From: Prevotellaceae bacterium
Lineage (GTDB): Bacteria > Bacteroidota > Bacteroidia > Bacteroidales > Bacteroidaceae
Direction: 5' to 3'
Length of the DNA stretch: 47,400 nt
Assembly: GCA_021204845.1 (NCBI GenBank)
Contig: JAJPYT010000197.1
Span: 1 to 47,400, forward strand
Shown: piece after piece, positions 15,435 through 24,005 of the stretch
Position numbering within the stretch: the first letter of the stretch is position 1
Layout of the letters: the number at the start of each line of letters is the position of its first letter
Translations under genes and position numbers: made by a program
Notes under the pieces: model-generated
Seen by the model: only the letters and a program-made list of their open reading frames with translations
The model's database searches: none
Told to the model about the DNA's origin: nothing

Positions 15435-16838
15435 ATGCAGGTTGATTTGTTTGTAGGAGGAGTTCCCCAGGGACAAGACTTCTGGGGAAAAGAAGAAGAT
15501 AGAGCCTACATAGAAGGTTTTTATGTGAAAGATGATAAGCAGAAGTTTCTCGTGCAGATACGTACTCTGAACTATAAACCATATTGTTGTTATAATTATT
15601 TGATGTATCGGGATGTCATTGCTTATGATAGTAGAGGGGGCTCCTATATAGGTCTTACATTAAGGTTTGATGCTTATTGTAGGGACATTCTTACCATATA
15701 TAACATACTTGACCTCGTTTATAAGAAGTATATATTAGGCAGTATATTAAAAGGTGAAAAAGGAAAGTTGAAATACACTGTTGGGCAGTTTGAGAATACG
15801 TCAGCTGTATTTAAACAAATGGAAGATGAGATTGTAACGTTAATAAATAATAAATGCTCATCGAGTAGCTTTGCTTCTTTGAACGGTTTCCCCTTGTTGG
15901 GAGCGAACTGTCCCCAGATATATCTATATGATGGTTATACAAATGATGATCTTGATACTTTAGTGAGGCAGTATGGAGGAGTGGCTATATCTCCTTATTA
16001 TAAGAGTAAACAGACTGCTACTTTGGAGCAGACGTACGAAACGAGATTACTGAGCGCGAAGCAACAGTATGAAAAGGAGTTGCAATGGAAGAAACAAGAA
16101 TACGAAAAAATTATAAATGATAATAATGCGGCTCTATCTATGGCTATGAAAACGCTTCAGGAACAGTTGCAAACGATAGCCAGTGGGTTGGAAGCTGAGG
16201 TTAAAAGGCTTGGTCGTGTAAGGGATGTCTCTGACATAGTTGCTAAGATAGAAGAGCCTCTTAAACAGATTGCGAATCCTATAGTGGAATTAGCTACTGC
16301 AATGCGTAGCTTTGAACATGGAGAAAACAATCTTGAGGAAGAAGGGGATGGAGGTATGGTATCTAAGCTTAGGCACAGAACCCAGAAGTTTTTGCCATTT
16401 GTTCTTGTAGTAATAAGCTTCATATTATTGCTCTACATAGCATATAACATCCATGGTCTACGTTCTTCGAGGATAAGCAGTAGTGAAACTAAGGTCGAGG
16501 AAACAGAGAGCAAAATAACCTTATCCGAAGAAATGGCTGAGCAACCTGATGGGTCACAAGCAAGCGAAGAGGTAGCAAAGTCCCAGCCAGTACCTGGTGT
16601 CGATGATGTCGCGATAAATATTGTGGAATATTCTGGTAAGGGCAACTTGCGGATAGGTACGACTTATACTGTTGAGGCTAAAAACGGTACTTCTAATGGG
16701 CGATGGAAAGTGGACGGCGCACATATGGAGAATGTGCCTGATAACAGAATAAAGATCACACCGGATAGCACGTCTGTGAGCATTATATATGCTATAGATG
16801 GTAAGGAAATAAAAAGAAGAGAATTAAGAGCGCAATGA
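15435..16838 (+). CDS. Membrane protein with N-terminal shared domain and C-terminal beta domain
   Basis: 467 residues. A globular N-terminal domain (1-190) without signal peptide contains SYIGLTLRFDAYC near 70-82 and QYGGVAIS near 179-186. A coiled coil follows (about 195-260), then a single TM helix at about 319-337, a low-complexity linker and a C-terminal domain (390-467) that looks like an Ig/PKD-type beta sandwich. The expected topology is N-terminus in the cytoplasm and C-terminus outside. The N-terminal domain parallels that of the last gene of the operon. The stop overlaps the start of the retropepsin gene by four bases. It is not a family I can name. Confidence 0.8.
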   Translation: MQVDLFVGGVPQGQDFWGKEEDRAYIEGFYVKDDKQKFLVQIRTLNYKPYCCYNYLMYRDVIAYDSRGGSYIGLTLRFDAYCRDILTIYNILDLVYKKYILGSILKGEKGKLKYTVGQFENTSAVFKQMEDEIVTLINNKCSSSSFASLNGFPLLGANCPQIYLYDGYTNDDLDTLVRQYGGVAISPYYKSKQTATLEQTYETRLLSAKQQYEKELQWKKQEYEKIINDNNAALSMAMKTLQEQLQTIASGLEAEVKRLGRVRDVSDIVAKIEEPLKQIANPIVELATAMRSFEHGENNLEEEGDGGMVSKLRHRTQKFLPFVLVVISFILLLYIAYNIHGLRSSRISSSETKVEETESKITLSEEMAEQPDGSQASEEVAKSQPVPGVDDVAINIVEYSGKGNLRIGTTYTVEAKNGTSNGRWKVDGAHMENVPDNRIKITPDSTSVSIIYAIDGKEIKRRELRAQ

Positions 16839-17374
16839 GAGTACAACAATTTATTTTAGGGTTGCTTTTGTTTGCAACCATTATCGCCTGCGGTGACGGA
16901 AAAAACGTTAGAGTTCCTGTATATACTGAAGTTGATGATGACGAAGAGGAGGAAGTGGAGCAGGATATTAAAACTGGTGATGAGGTAGTAGTGCCTTTCC
17001 GCAGCGAGAATGGTGTTAAGTATGTGCAGGTTAAGTTGAATGGTGTCGGCTTAGAGATGGTTTTCGACACAGGTTGCTCAGGAATGCATATATCTGTTGC
17101 GGAGGCGCAGTACCTTTACAGTAAGGGGACACTTACAGAAGAAGACTTTCTTGGTGTTTCGCCAACACAAACTGCAGACGGTAGTGTCAATGTGAATATG
17201 GTGGTGAATCTTCGAGAGGTTATTATTAATGATCAGATAAGATGCCCCGATGTTACTGCTACCGTCTCGGACAACACAAACGCTCCCCTACTTTTAGGAA
17301 ATGACGTGTTGGATAGGCTTGCGACCATCACGATAGATAATGTTAATAGTAATCTAATCTTCACGTTCAAGTAA
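16835..17374 (+). CDS. Retropepsin-like aspartyl protease, predicted lipoprotein
   Basis: 179 residues with an export signal and lipobox (IIAC, Cys19), then an acidic linker (31-45) and a single-domain clan AA aspartyl protease fold. The catalytic motif FDTGCSG is at about 76-82 and the second conserved element LLLGNDVLDRL near 151-161. Such proteins act as homodimers because each subunit gives one Asp. It should sit in the periplasm or on the outer membrane, not with the cytoplasmic GTPase of the same operon. Candidate substrates are the ectodomains encoded by the genes before and after it. It overlaps the upstream gene by four bases, and the next gene follows after one base. Confidence 0.85.
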   Translation: MRVQQFILGLLLFATIIACGDGKNVRVPVYTEVDDDEEEEVEQDIKTGDEVVVPFRSENGVKYVQVKLNGVGLEMVFDTGCSGMHISVAEAQYLYSKGTLTEEDFLGVSPTQTADGSVNVNMVVNLREVIINDQIRCPDVTATVSDNTNAPLLLGNDVLDRLATITIDNVNSNLIFTFK

Positions 17375-17375
17375 C

Positions 17376-18734
17376 ATGAATTGCACATCATACGTTTTCG
17401 CCAGCATTCGTGGAGTCTACTCTCAATACCCTAACGACTACACAAAACCATTATTCCATAAGTTCCTTGAGCTATCTTCAGCCAATTCTCAGATAATAAT
17501 GCACAGAAACGAAGGACTTGTCTATCACGGATATGTCCGCAAGTTAGAAGGAGGCTTGTCGTATATAGGCTTCTGCGTGGTACTAAACGGAGCTATGTTT
17601 GCCCGTACTAAACAGATGTTTCCTGTATTTGAGAAAGTGCTGACGAGTATGGCAGAAACTTATGGATTGCTTGCGTTGAACGACAAAGGAGATGTTATCC
17701 CCAGTTTCTCGGAATTTACTGAGCACCAAAAGAAGGTGGAGAATATCATTGTCGATATCAATAAGAATATAGAAGCCTCTGTTACGGATAGAGATTTGAA
17801 AGCGATACTCCGTGAGACTTATACGAATACGAGTGTCGAGTATAAAATATTTCCTGCAGAGGAAAAGGCAGAAGATATATTTGAGGCTGTTAAGTTATAC
17901 GGCTATGTGTGCGTGACAAACGATAAACACTATGTCTCCACTTTCCTTGCCAATTACCAAAAGGAGATTGAAACCTATGTTGCCAAAGTAAAAGAAATCG
18001 AAAAGGAATACAGCGAGCTAAAGGAGAAGTACGACAAGCAAGATGCGCAGAACAAGGTATCCGCGATAATAAAGGGGCTAAGCAAGATAGTTATAACTGC
18101 GGGTATATGCCTATGTGCAGTACTTCTGTTTATTCGTTTAGAGGATAAAATTACTTTGGAAAAGACTAAAACGGAACTGAATGATGCGCAGTCTTCAATT
18201 GAATCACAAAATGAAACTATAGCGGGACTAAGAGATAAAGTAACCAATTTGCAAGAAGACGTGAACAATTTGCAAGAAGACGTGAAATCGGAACAGAAGC
18301 GGACGACAGAAGCAGAAAGTGAATATGCCGATTTCAAGCGCTACGTAGGTCGCTATATGCCTGTGGTGATAACTGATGTGAAAATAGGAAATGTATATAA
18401 AGATGGAGATATTGAAACGGATTACGGCAATCATATTAAAAGTAACAGTACTATGTTCCTTCAGCCCCAGATAACTTATACGGGAATAATAACAGATGTG
18501 TCAATAACTGTATATATTAGGCTTTATACTCCATCTGGAAAAATGTCTAAGGTAGACTCCCAGAGGGACTATTCAACATCTGACAGTTTTTATGTAAATA
18601 GTGGAGATAGCAATACCATAACATTAGTAGGATTGAGGAACGCCTCACAAGGATACTGGTCAAAAGGAGATTATAGATACGAAATCTGGTATGGCAAGGT
18701 GTGCTTATACGCCAAGACTTTTACTATTTATTGA
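17376..18734 (+). CDS. Membrane coiled-coil protein, second carrier of the shared domain
   Basis: 452 residues. N-terminal globular domain (1-190) with LSYIGFCVVLNG at 61-72 and LYGYVCVT near 174-181, coiled coil (about 195-225), one TM helix at about 236-254, a second coiled coil (260-320) with a NLQEDV-N repeat from a 21-base duplication (18246-18287), and a C-terminal beta-rich domain (328-452) ending in a YRYEIWYGK...TFTIY strand pair. The order of parts matches the protein at 15435-16838, but the outer domains differ. The predicted topology is cytoplasmic N-terminus and external C-terminus. Function unknown; a sensor or scaffold that recruits the GTPase is an inference. Confidence 0.8.
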   Translation: MNCTSYVFASIRGVYSQYPNDYTKPLFHKFLELSSANSQIIMHRNEGLVYHGYVRKLEGGLSYIGFCVVLNGAMFARTKQMFPVFEKVLTSMAETYGLLALNDKGDVIPSFSEFTEHQKKVENIIVDINKNIEASVTDRDLKAILRETYTNTSVEYKIFPAEEKAEDIFEAVKLYGYVCVTNDKHYVSTFLANYQKEIETYVAKVKEIEKEYSELKEKYDKQDAQNKVSAIIKGLSKIVITAGICLCAVLLFIRLEDKITLEKTKTELNDAQSSIESQNETIAGLRDKVTNLQEDVNNLQEDVKSEQKRTTEAESEYADFKRYVGRYMPVVITDVKIGNVYKDGDIETDYGNHIKSNSTMFLQPQITYTGIITDVSITVYIRLYTPSGKMSKVDSQRDYSTSDSFYVNSGDSNTITLVGLRNASQGYWSKGDYRYEIWYGKVCLYAKTFTIY

Positions 18735-19643
18735 TGTTTTTGTTATGAGATTGAGTGATATAGGCTTATTTCTATAAAATTATAGAGGGCGTATCAAAAT
18801 GGATTTTGCAAGTGGTCTGAGAGACGGAGCCACTCAATAGGGATGTTTCGAGGTGAAACCACCGAGGTCTACTGCTGCCAGAAGCCTTTCACATCCTTCT
18901 TCTGTCGTATAACGATATGAATGATGACAGGTAACAGCCCTTTTAAGAAGCCACAGAAAGTTTATTATATTAGATTTTATATATATAATATCATATAATA
19001 TAAACTATCCTATCAAATAAGAACGGTGCAACCCTCAGCGAAACTAACCTTGCGATAAGCGAGAGGAGAGGGGGCCTCGACACTCTCCCGAGCGCCAGCA
19101 AGCTCAGCGAAGCCAATGATACTAAGTATTTACCCCTGTGCTAAAAGTTTATCAGATTATCACATACGCGCATATATAGATAATGATAAACTGATAAACT
19201 TCTTGCTGGCGGTCAATCCTCGGCGAAGCTACGAAGTTTATATTATATGTGCGTATATAGATAAATATAATATAATAAACTTTTTGTAAATCTTCAATTG
19301 TCTGTTTATTAGCGAACAAGCCAGGTTACAGTCAACGGTGCAACCCTCAGCGAAGCTAAACGAACCTAACGCTACCTGTTCCGCTTCCCCTAAATCACCG
19401 TACTGACATGCGTGAATCACCGCATTGACGCACGTGGATCAGTGCGATGACACGCGTGAATCAGTGCGGCGATAACTACTTGTTAGTGCTATGAGTGTTA
19501 CTCCTATCGCTGTGGGCTATCTGACCTGCGTCACCCTCTCCGCAACTCCCTATATTTCGGCTATATGGAAACTTTGCTCTTGCATTTGGAGTGATTGGCA
19601 TAGTTTTTGCTTACTGTGAAGGAAGAAAACAACAGATAAAGAT
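18735..19643. repeat. Repeat-rich intergenic mosaic between the accessory operon and grpE
   Basis: About 900 bases without a convincing gene. It contains three AT-rich palindromes with AAGTTTAT/ATAAACTT-type ends (about 18957-19008, 19145-19201 and 19234-19282), the last two sharing a GCGYATATATAGATAA-like core. Between them are copies of the GC-rich motif CCCTCAGCGAAGCTA or variants (19021-19047, 19101-19114, 19215-19236, 19333-19359). A GGGCGTATCAAAATGGA motif lies at 18786-18802. The minus-strand equivalents of two of these motifs are at 240-297. Confidence 0.7.
19393..19476. repeat. 22-bp imperfect tandem repeat, about 3.8 copies
   Basis: Units begin at 19393, 19415, 19437 and 19459, each of the form RATCA..G....TGA..... 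with a CGTG junction. The first three are exactly 22 bases; the last breaks down after about 18. It lies about 170 bases upstream of grpE. Confidence 0.7.
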
Positions 19644-20231
19644 ATGGCAGAAGAGAAAGCACGAAACATAGCGGACGAGGAGATTCTGGGAAATACTCCT
19701 GAGGCAGGGAAAAAACAGGAGGCTAACGCAGGCGATATGCCTGAGAGAGAGGCAAATGACACTGCGCAGCCATCGCTGGAGGAGCGGCTGGCACAGGCTG
19801 AGGCACGTGTGGCTGAGCTGGAAAAGGAACGCCTCTACCGTCAGGCGGAGTTCGACAACTACCGCAAAAATGTCATGAAAGAGAAGGCGGACCTGATTCT
19901 GAATGGTGGCAAGAAAGTGCTGGAGTCGATGTTGCCAGTGGTGGACGACATGGAACTGGCTATACAGCACATAGAGACGGCTCAAGACGTGGCTGCCGTG
20001 AAAGAGGGCGTGGAACTGATAAGGAAGAAGTTCATGCAGACGCTGAAATCACACGGCGTGGTGCAGATGGAGGCTGTAGGCAAGGACTTCGACACCGACT
20101 ATCACGAGGCCATAGCGCAGATACCTGCCCCCTCGGACGAGATGAAGGGAAAAGTGGTGGACTGCACGAAGAAGGGCTATACCATGAACGAGAAGGTGTT
20201 GCGTTTCGCCCAGGTGGTTGTAGGAGTGTGA
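19644..20231 (+). CDS. grpE: GrpE, nucleotide exchange factor of DnaK
   Basis: Co-chaperone that releases ADP from DnaK. 195 residues: a charged, disordered N-terminus (1-45), a long coiled coil (48-100, including the hallmark [16 protein letters not shown]) and the C-terminal beta domain (145-195, with [23 protein letters not shown]). dnaJ follows after 28 bases, the usual grpE-dnaJ pair; dnaK is not in the window. No clear promoter was found; TATATTTC at 19551 is one mismatch from a -7 box. Confidence 0.96.
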   Translation: MAEEKARNIADEEILGNTPEAGKKQEANAGDMPEREANDTAQPSLEERLAQAEARVAELEKERLYRQAEFDNYRKNVMKEKADLILNGGKKVLESMLPVVDDMELAIQHIETAQDVAAVKEGVELIRKKFMQTLKSHGVVQMEAVGKDFDTDYHEAIAQIPAPSDEMKGKVVDCTKKGYTMNEKVLRFAQVVVGV

Positions 20232-20259
20232 ACGGAAAAACGAAGAGGGGAGGACGACA

Positions 20260-21423
20260 ATGGAAAAGAGAGACTATTACGAGGTGCTGGGCGTGAGCAA
20301 GAGCGCCACGCAGGACGAGATAAAGGCTGCATACAAGAAGATGGCGATAAAATACCATCCCGACCGCAACCCTGGCAACAAGGAGGCGGAGGAGAAGTTC
20401 AAGGAGGCGGCTGAGGCGTACGACGTGCTGCGCGACGAGCAGAAGCGGGCGCGCTACGACCAGTTCGGTCATGCCGGGCTGCACGGCGGAGCGGCAGGCG
20501 GTGGCTTCTCGGGCGGCATGAACATGGACGACATATTCTCCATGTTCGGCGACATCTTCGGCGGGCACATGGGAGGGGGCTTCAACCCCTTCGGTGGCTT
20601 CTCGTCAGGCGGTGGACGCGCGGGGCAGGTGTACCGTGGCAGCGACCTGCGCATAAAGGTGAAACTGACGCTGAACGAGGTGGCGACGGGCTGCACCAAG
20701 AAATTCAATATACATAAGTATGTGCCCTGCACTCACTGCGGAGGCTCGGGCAGCGAGGACGGACAGCAGCAGACCTGCGCCACCTGCAAAGGCTCGGGCG
20801 TGGTGTACCGCACCGTGAACTTCGGACTGGGCAAGATGCAGACGCAGCAGACCTGCCAAGCCTGTGGCGGAGAGGGCAGCACCATAAAGAATCCCTGCAA
20901 GTATTGCAAGGGCGAGGGCGTGGTGCAGGGCGAGGAGCTGATAGAGGTGAACATACCGAAAGGCGTGGACAACAGCATGGTGGTGACCGTGCAGGGAAAA
21001 GGCAACGCTGGCAGACGAGGAGGAGTGAACGGCGACGTGCAGGTGATAATAGAAGTGCAGGAGCACAAGGATTTCATCCGCCAGGAGCAGAACCTTGTGT
21101 ACAACCTGCTGCTTAGCGTGCCCACCGTGATTCTTGGCGGTCAGGTGGAGGTGCCTACGCTGGAGGGCAAGGTGAAGATAAAGATTGAGCCCGGCACGCA
21201 ACCTGGCAAGGTTATGCGGTTGAGGGGAAAGGGACTGCCCGCAGTGCAGGGCTACGGCTACGGCAACGGCGACCTGATAGTGCATATCAGTGTCTATGTG
21301 CCCGAGACGCTCAACAAAGAGGAGCGCAAGATGGTGGAGCAGTTGCAAAAGAGCGAGAACTTCGCCGCCACCCCTACCGTGAAGAATAAGATATTCAGTA
21401 AGTTCAAGTCGCTTTTTGACTGA
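20260..21423 (+). CDS. dnaJ: DnaJ, Hsp40 co-chaperone
   Basis: Type I DnaJ that delivers clients to DnaK and stimulates its ATPase. J domain with HPD at 33-35, Gly/Phe-rich linker (about 70-125), a zinc domain with four CxxCxGxG repeats ([32 protein letters not shown], about 156-220) and C-terminal substrate-binding beta domains. 387 residues is full length. The final stop overlaps the folC start (TGATG). Confidence 0.97.
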   Translation: MEKRDYYEVLGVSKSATQDEIKAAYKKMAIKYHPDRNPGNKEAEEKFKEAAEAYDVLRDEQKRARYDQFGHAGLHGGAAGGGFSGGMNMDDIFSMFGDIFGGHMGGGFNPFGGFSSGGGRAGQVYRGSDLRIKVKLTLNEVATGCTKKFNIHKYVPCTHCGGSGSEDGQQQTCATCKGSGVVYRTVNFGLGKMQTQQTCQACGGEGSTIKNPCKYCKGEGVVQGEELIEVNIPKGVDNSMVVTVQGKGNAGRRGGVNGDVQVIIEVQEHKDFIRQEQNLVYNLLLSVPTVILGGQVEVPTLEGKVKIKIEPGTQPGKVMRLRGKGLPAVQGYGYGNGDLIVHISVYVPETLNKEERKMVEQLQKSENFAATPTVKNKIFSKFKSLFD

Positions 21424-22736
21424 TGATGACATACTCCGAGGCCACAGACTATCTGTTCACCTCAGCCCCCCTGTTCCAGAACGTAGGGGGAGAGGCGTAT
21501 AAGGAGGGGCTGGCAAACACGCTCGCTCTCGACAGCCACTTCCGCCATCCGCACCGCAGTTACAAGACCATACACGTGGCGGGCACCAATGGCAAAGGCT
21601 CTTGCAGTCACACGCTGGCGGCAATCCTGCAAAGTGCGGGCTACAGGGTGGGGCTTTACACAAGTCCGCACCTGATGGACTTCCGCGAGCGCATACGTGT
21701 GAACGGTGAGATGATGCCAAGGCAGGGGGTGGTGAACTTCGTGGATGGGGAACGCGGCTTCTTCGAGCCGCTGCGTCCCTCGTTCTTCGAGCTTGCCACG
21801 GCTCTTGCTTTCCTCTATTTCAAGGAGCAAAGGGTAGATGTGGCTGTGGTGGAGGTCGGTCTTGGCGGCAGACTCGACTGCACAAATGTAATAGAGCCTG
21901 ACCTATCGATAATCACCAACATAAGCTTCGACCACATGCAGTTCTTAGGCAACACGCTGGAGCAGATAGCCGCCGAGAAAGCTGGCATAATAAAGGACGG
22001 AGTTCCCGTGGTGGTGGGTGAGACGAACGGGCACGAGGGCGTGAAGGCTGTGTTCCGAGAGGCTGCCCTGCGACATCACGCCCCGATAGTGTTTGCCGAT
22101 GAGGCTGGAGAGATAGTGAGCTACAAGGAGGCTGCCGGGGGCAGACAGTACGAGACCCGCTCTTTCGGCAGACTCGCTGGCGAGCTCTCCGGGCTTTGCC
22201 AGATACCCAACACTGCTACCGTGCTGAGCGCGCTGAAGTTGCTGCGAGGGAAAGGTTACCGCATCTCGGACAACGACGTGGCGGAGGGCTTTGCTCACGT
22301 GTGCGGTCTCACTGGACTGATGGGGCGCTGGCAGAAGGTGGGCGACGCGCCGACGGTAATTTGCGACACGGGGCATAATCCCGCAGGATTGTCGCTCGTG
22401 GCACGTCATCTGAGAGAAATTCCCTGCTCGCACCTGCACGTGGTGGTGGGTATGGCAGCCGACAAGGACGTGAGGGAGAGCCTCTCCTTGCTGCCCAAAG
22501 AGGCGACATACTATTTCACGCAGGCATCGGTGCGCAGAGCCATGAGGGCGGAATTGCTCGCCGAGGTGGGGCACGCACTCGGCTTGGAGGGGCAGAGCTA
22601 CCCTGGCGTGGAGCCTGCATTCAGTGCCGCCATGGCGAACGCCGAGGCAGGCGACCTCGTCTTTGTGGGCGGAAGCTCGTTCGTGGTGGCGGATTTCCTC
22701 GGGTTTGCGCAAAAATCAGGCAATCTGTCCGTATAA
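21423..22736 (+). CDS. folC: Folylpolyglutamate/dihydrofolate synthase (FolC)
   Basis: ATP-dependent ligase of the Mur ligase superfamily that adds glutamate to folates (and may make dihydrofolate). The P-loop is GTNGKGS at 54-60; the family pieces TSPHL (about 79-83) and a VVEVGLGGRLDCTNVI stretch follow, and a C-terminal domain starts with ICDTGHNPAG. 437 residues is normal. It is translationally coupled to dnaJ, an association seen in other Bacteroidales as far as I recall. An ATG one codon later (21426) is an equal start choice. Confidence 0.95.
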   Translation: MMTYSEATDYLFTSAPLFQNVGGEAYKEGLANTLALDSHFRHPHRSYKTIHVAGTNGKGSCSHTLAAILQSAGYRVGLYTSPHLMDFRERIRVNGEMMPRQGVVNFVDGERGFFEPLRPSFFELATALAFLYFKEQRVDVAVVEVGLGGRLDCTNVIEPDLSIITNISFDHMQFLGNTLEQIAAEKAGIIKDGVPVVVGETNGHEGVKAVFREAALRHHAPIVFADEAGEIVSYKEAAGGRQYETRSFGRLAGELSGLCQIPNTATVLSALKLLRGKGYRISDNDVAEGFAHVCGLTGLMGRWQKVGDAPTVICDTGHNPAGLSLVARHLREIPCSHLHVVVGMAADKDVRESLSLLPKEATYYFTQASVRRAMRAELLAEVGHALGLEGQSYPGVEPAFSAAMANAEAGDLVFVGGSSFVVADFLGFAQKSGNLSV

Positions 22737-22821
22737 ATATAATAAGGTATAAGGGCAGGACTGCCAGAGGCGCTTAATTGGCGCGAATTTCCGTTCATTT
22801 GGCTTTATTTTGCCTCTTTCG

Positions 22822-22853
22822 TTTGTCCGATTGGAAGTTTTTGTTTAAGTTTG
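22822..22853 (+). promoter_or_regulatory. Promoter of the galactose operon
   Basis: TTTG at 22822-22825 and TAAGTTTG at 22846-22853 are separated by 20 bases, a full match to the Bacteroidetes promoter. The first gene starts 38 bases later. The 154-base gap from folC holds no gene. Confidence 0.75.
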
Positions 22854-22890
22854 CATAGCAAACACTAAACCTTTTAATCGAGAAGAACGA

Positions 22891-23970
22891 ATGGAAACAC
22901 AAAACCTCTCCGGCCTGAAAAGAGAAAACTTCCAGGCTACAGTTCAAGGAAAGCAGACTGACCTTTTCACATTGAGAAATGAGAACGGTATGCAAGTGGA
23001 CATCACCAATTACGGTGGTGCTCTTGTGTCTATAATGGTGCCTGACAGAAACGGCGTTTACGCCAACGTTGTGCAGGGGCATGACAGTATACAGGGAGTG
23101 ATGGACTCCCCCGAACCCTTCCTCTCCACACTCATAGGGCGCTACGGCAACCGTATCTGCAAGGGCAAGTTCACAATGAACGGCAAGGACTACCACCTCG
23201 CCATAAACAACGGACCCAACCACCTGCACGGAGGACCCACGGGCTGCCATGCGAGAGTGTGGGACGCGGAACCAGTGAACGATAACGAGCTGATACTGCG
23301 CTATACCTTCGCTTATTATGAGGAAGGCTATCCAGGCGAGCTTAAGATGGCGGTGCGCTACTTCCTCTCTGATGATAACGAACTGGTGATAGACTATCGC
23401 GGCACCACAAACAAGAAGACTATCGTGAATATGACGAGCCACGGTTTCTTCTCCCTGGCTGGAATAGGCAACCCGACCCCCTCGGCTGAGAACGTGATTC
23501 TGCACATTAACGCCGACTTCTACGTTCCCATAGATGAGACATCCATACCCACGGGCGAGATACTGAAAGTGGATGGGACTCCCTTCGACTTCCGCACGCC
23601 AAAGCCAGTGGGGCTGGACATAGACGCTGACTGCGAGCAGATAAGGAACGGAGCGGGATATGACCACTGCTTCGTGCTGAACAAGAAAGAGCCTAACGAG
23701 ATTACGCTTGCCGCAAGCATGACAGAGCCTGTGAGCGGTCGCACGATGGAGGTGTACACGACGGAGCCGGGAGTGCAGTTCTACAGCGACAACTGGGCTG
23801 ACGGATATGCTGGGCAGAACGGGGCGACCTTCCCGCGCAGAAGCGCCCTCTGCTTTGAGGCGCAGCACTTCCCCGACAGCCCCAACCGCCCATACTTCCC
23901 GCCAGTGGTGCTGAAGCCGGACGGAATATATAAGCAGAAGACGATATATAAGTTCGGTGTAGCTGACTGA
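22891..23970 (+). CDS. galM: Cytoplasmic aldose 1-epimerase (galactose mutarotase)
   Basis: Interconverts alpha and beta anomers of aldohexoses so that galactokinase can use galactose. 359 residues without signal peptide. Substrate-site features are GRYGNRI (83-89), NHLHGG with His111 and His113, His184 in VNMTSHGFFSL, and the catalytic Glu in EPGVQFY (about 313). It opens a galM-permease-galK operon with short gaps, driven by the promoter at 22822-22853. A second, lipid-anchored mutarotase is encoded at 26675-27886. Confidence 0.95.
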   Translation: METQNLSGLKRENFQATVQGKQTDLFTLRNENGMQVDITNYGGALVSIMVPDRNGVYANVVQGHDSIQGVMDSPEPFLSTLIGRYGNRICKGKFTMNGKDYHLAINNGPNHLHGGPTGCHARVWDAEPVNDNELILRYTFAYYEEGYPGELKMAVRYFLSDDNELVIDYRGTTNKKTIVNMTSHGFFSLAGIGNPTPSAENVILHINADFYVPIDETSIPTGEILKVDGTPFDFRTPKPVGLDIDADCEQIRNGAGYDHCFVLNKKEPNEITLAASMTEPVSGRTMEVYTTEPGVQFYSDNWADGYAGQNGATFPRRSALCFEAQHFPDSPNRPYFPPVVLKPDGIYKQKTIYKFGVAD

Positions 23971-24005
23971 GCCTGACCAAGCCACGACAAATAAATAATA
24001 AAGAT

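Noticed and set aside
19393-19476. CRISPR array
   Set aside because: The units are contiguous 22-bp repeats with no spacers, and no cas genes are present.
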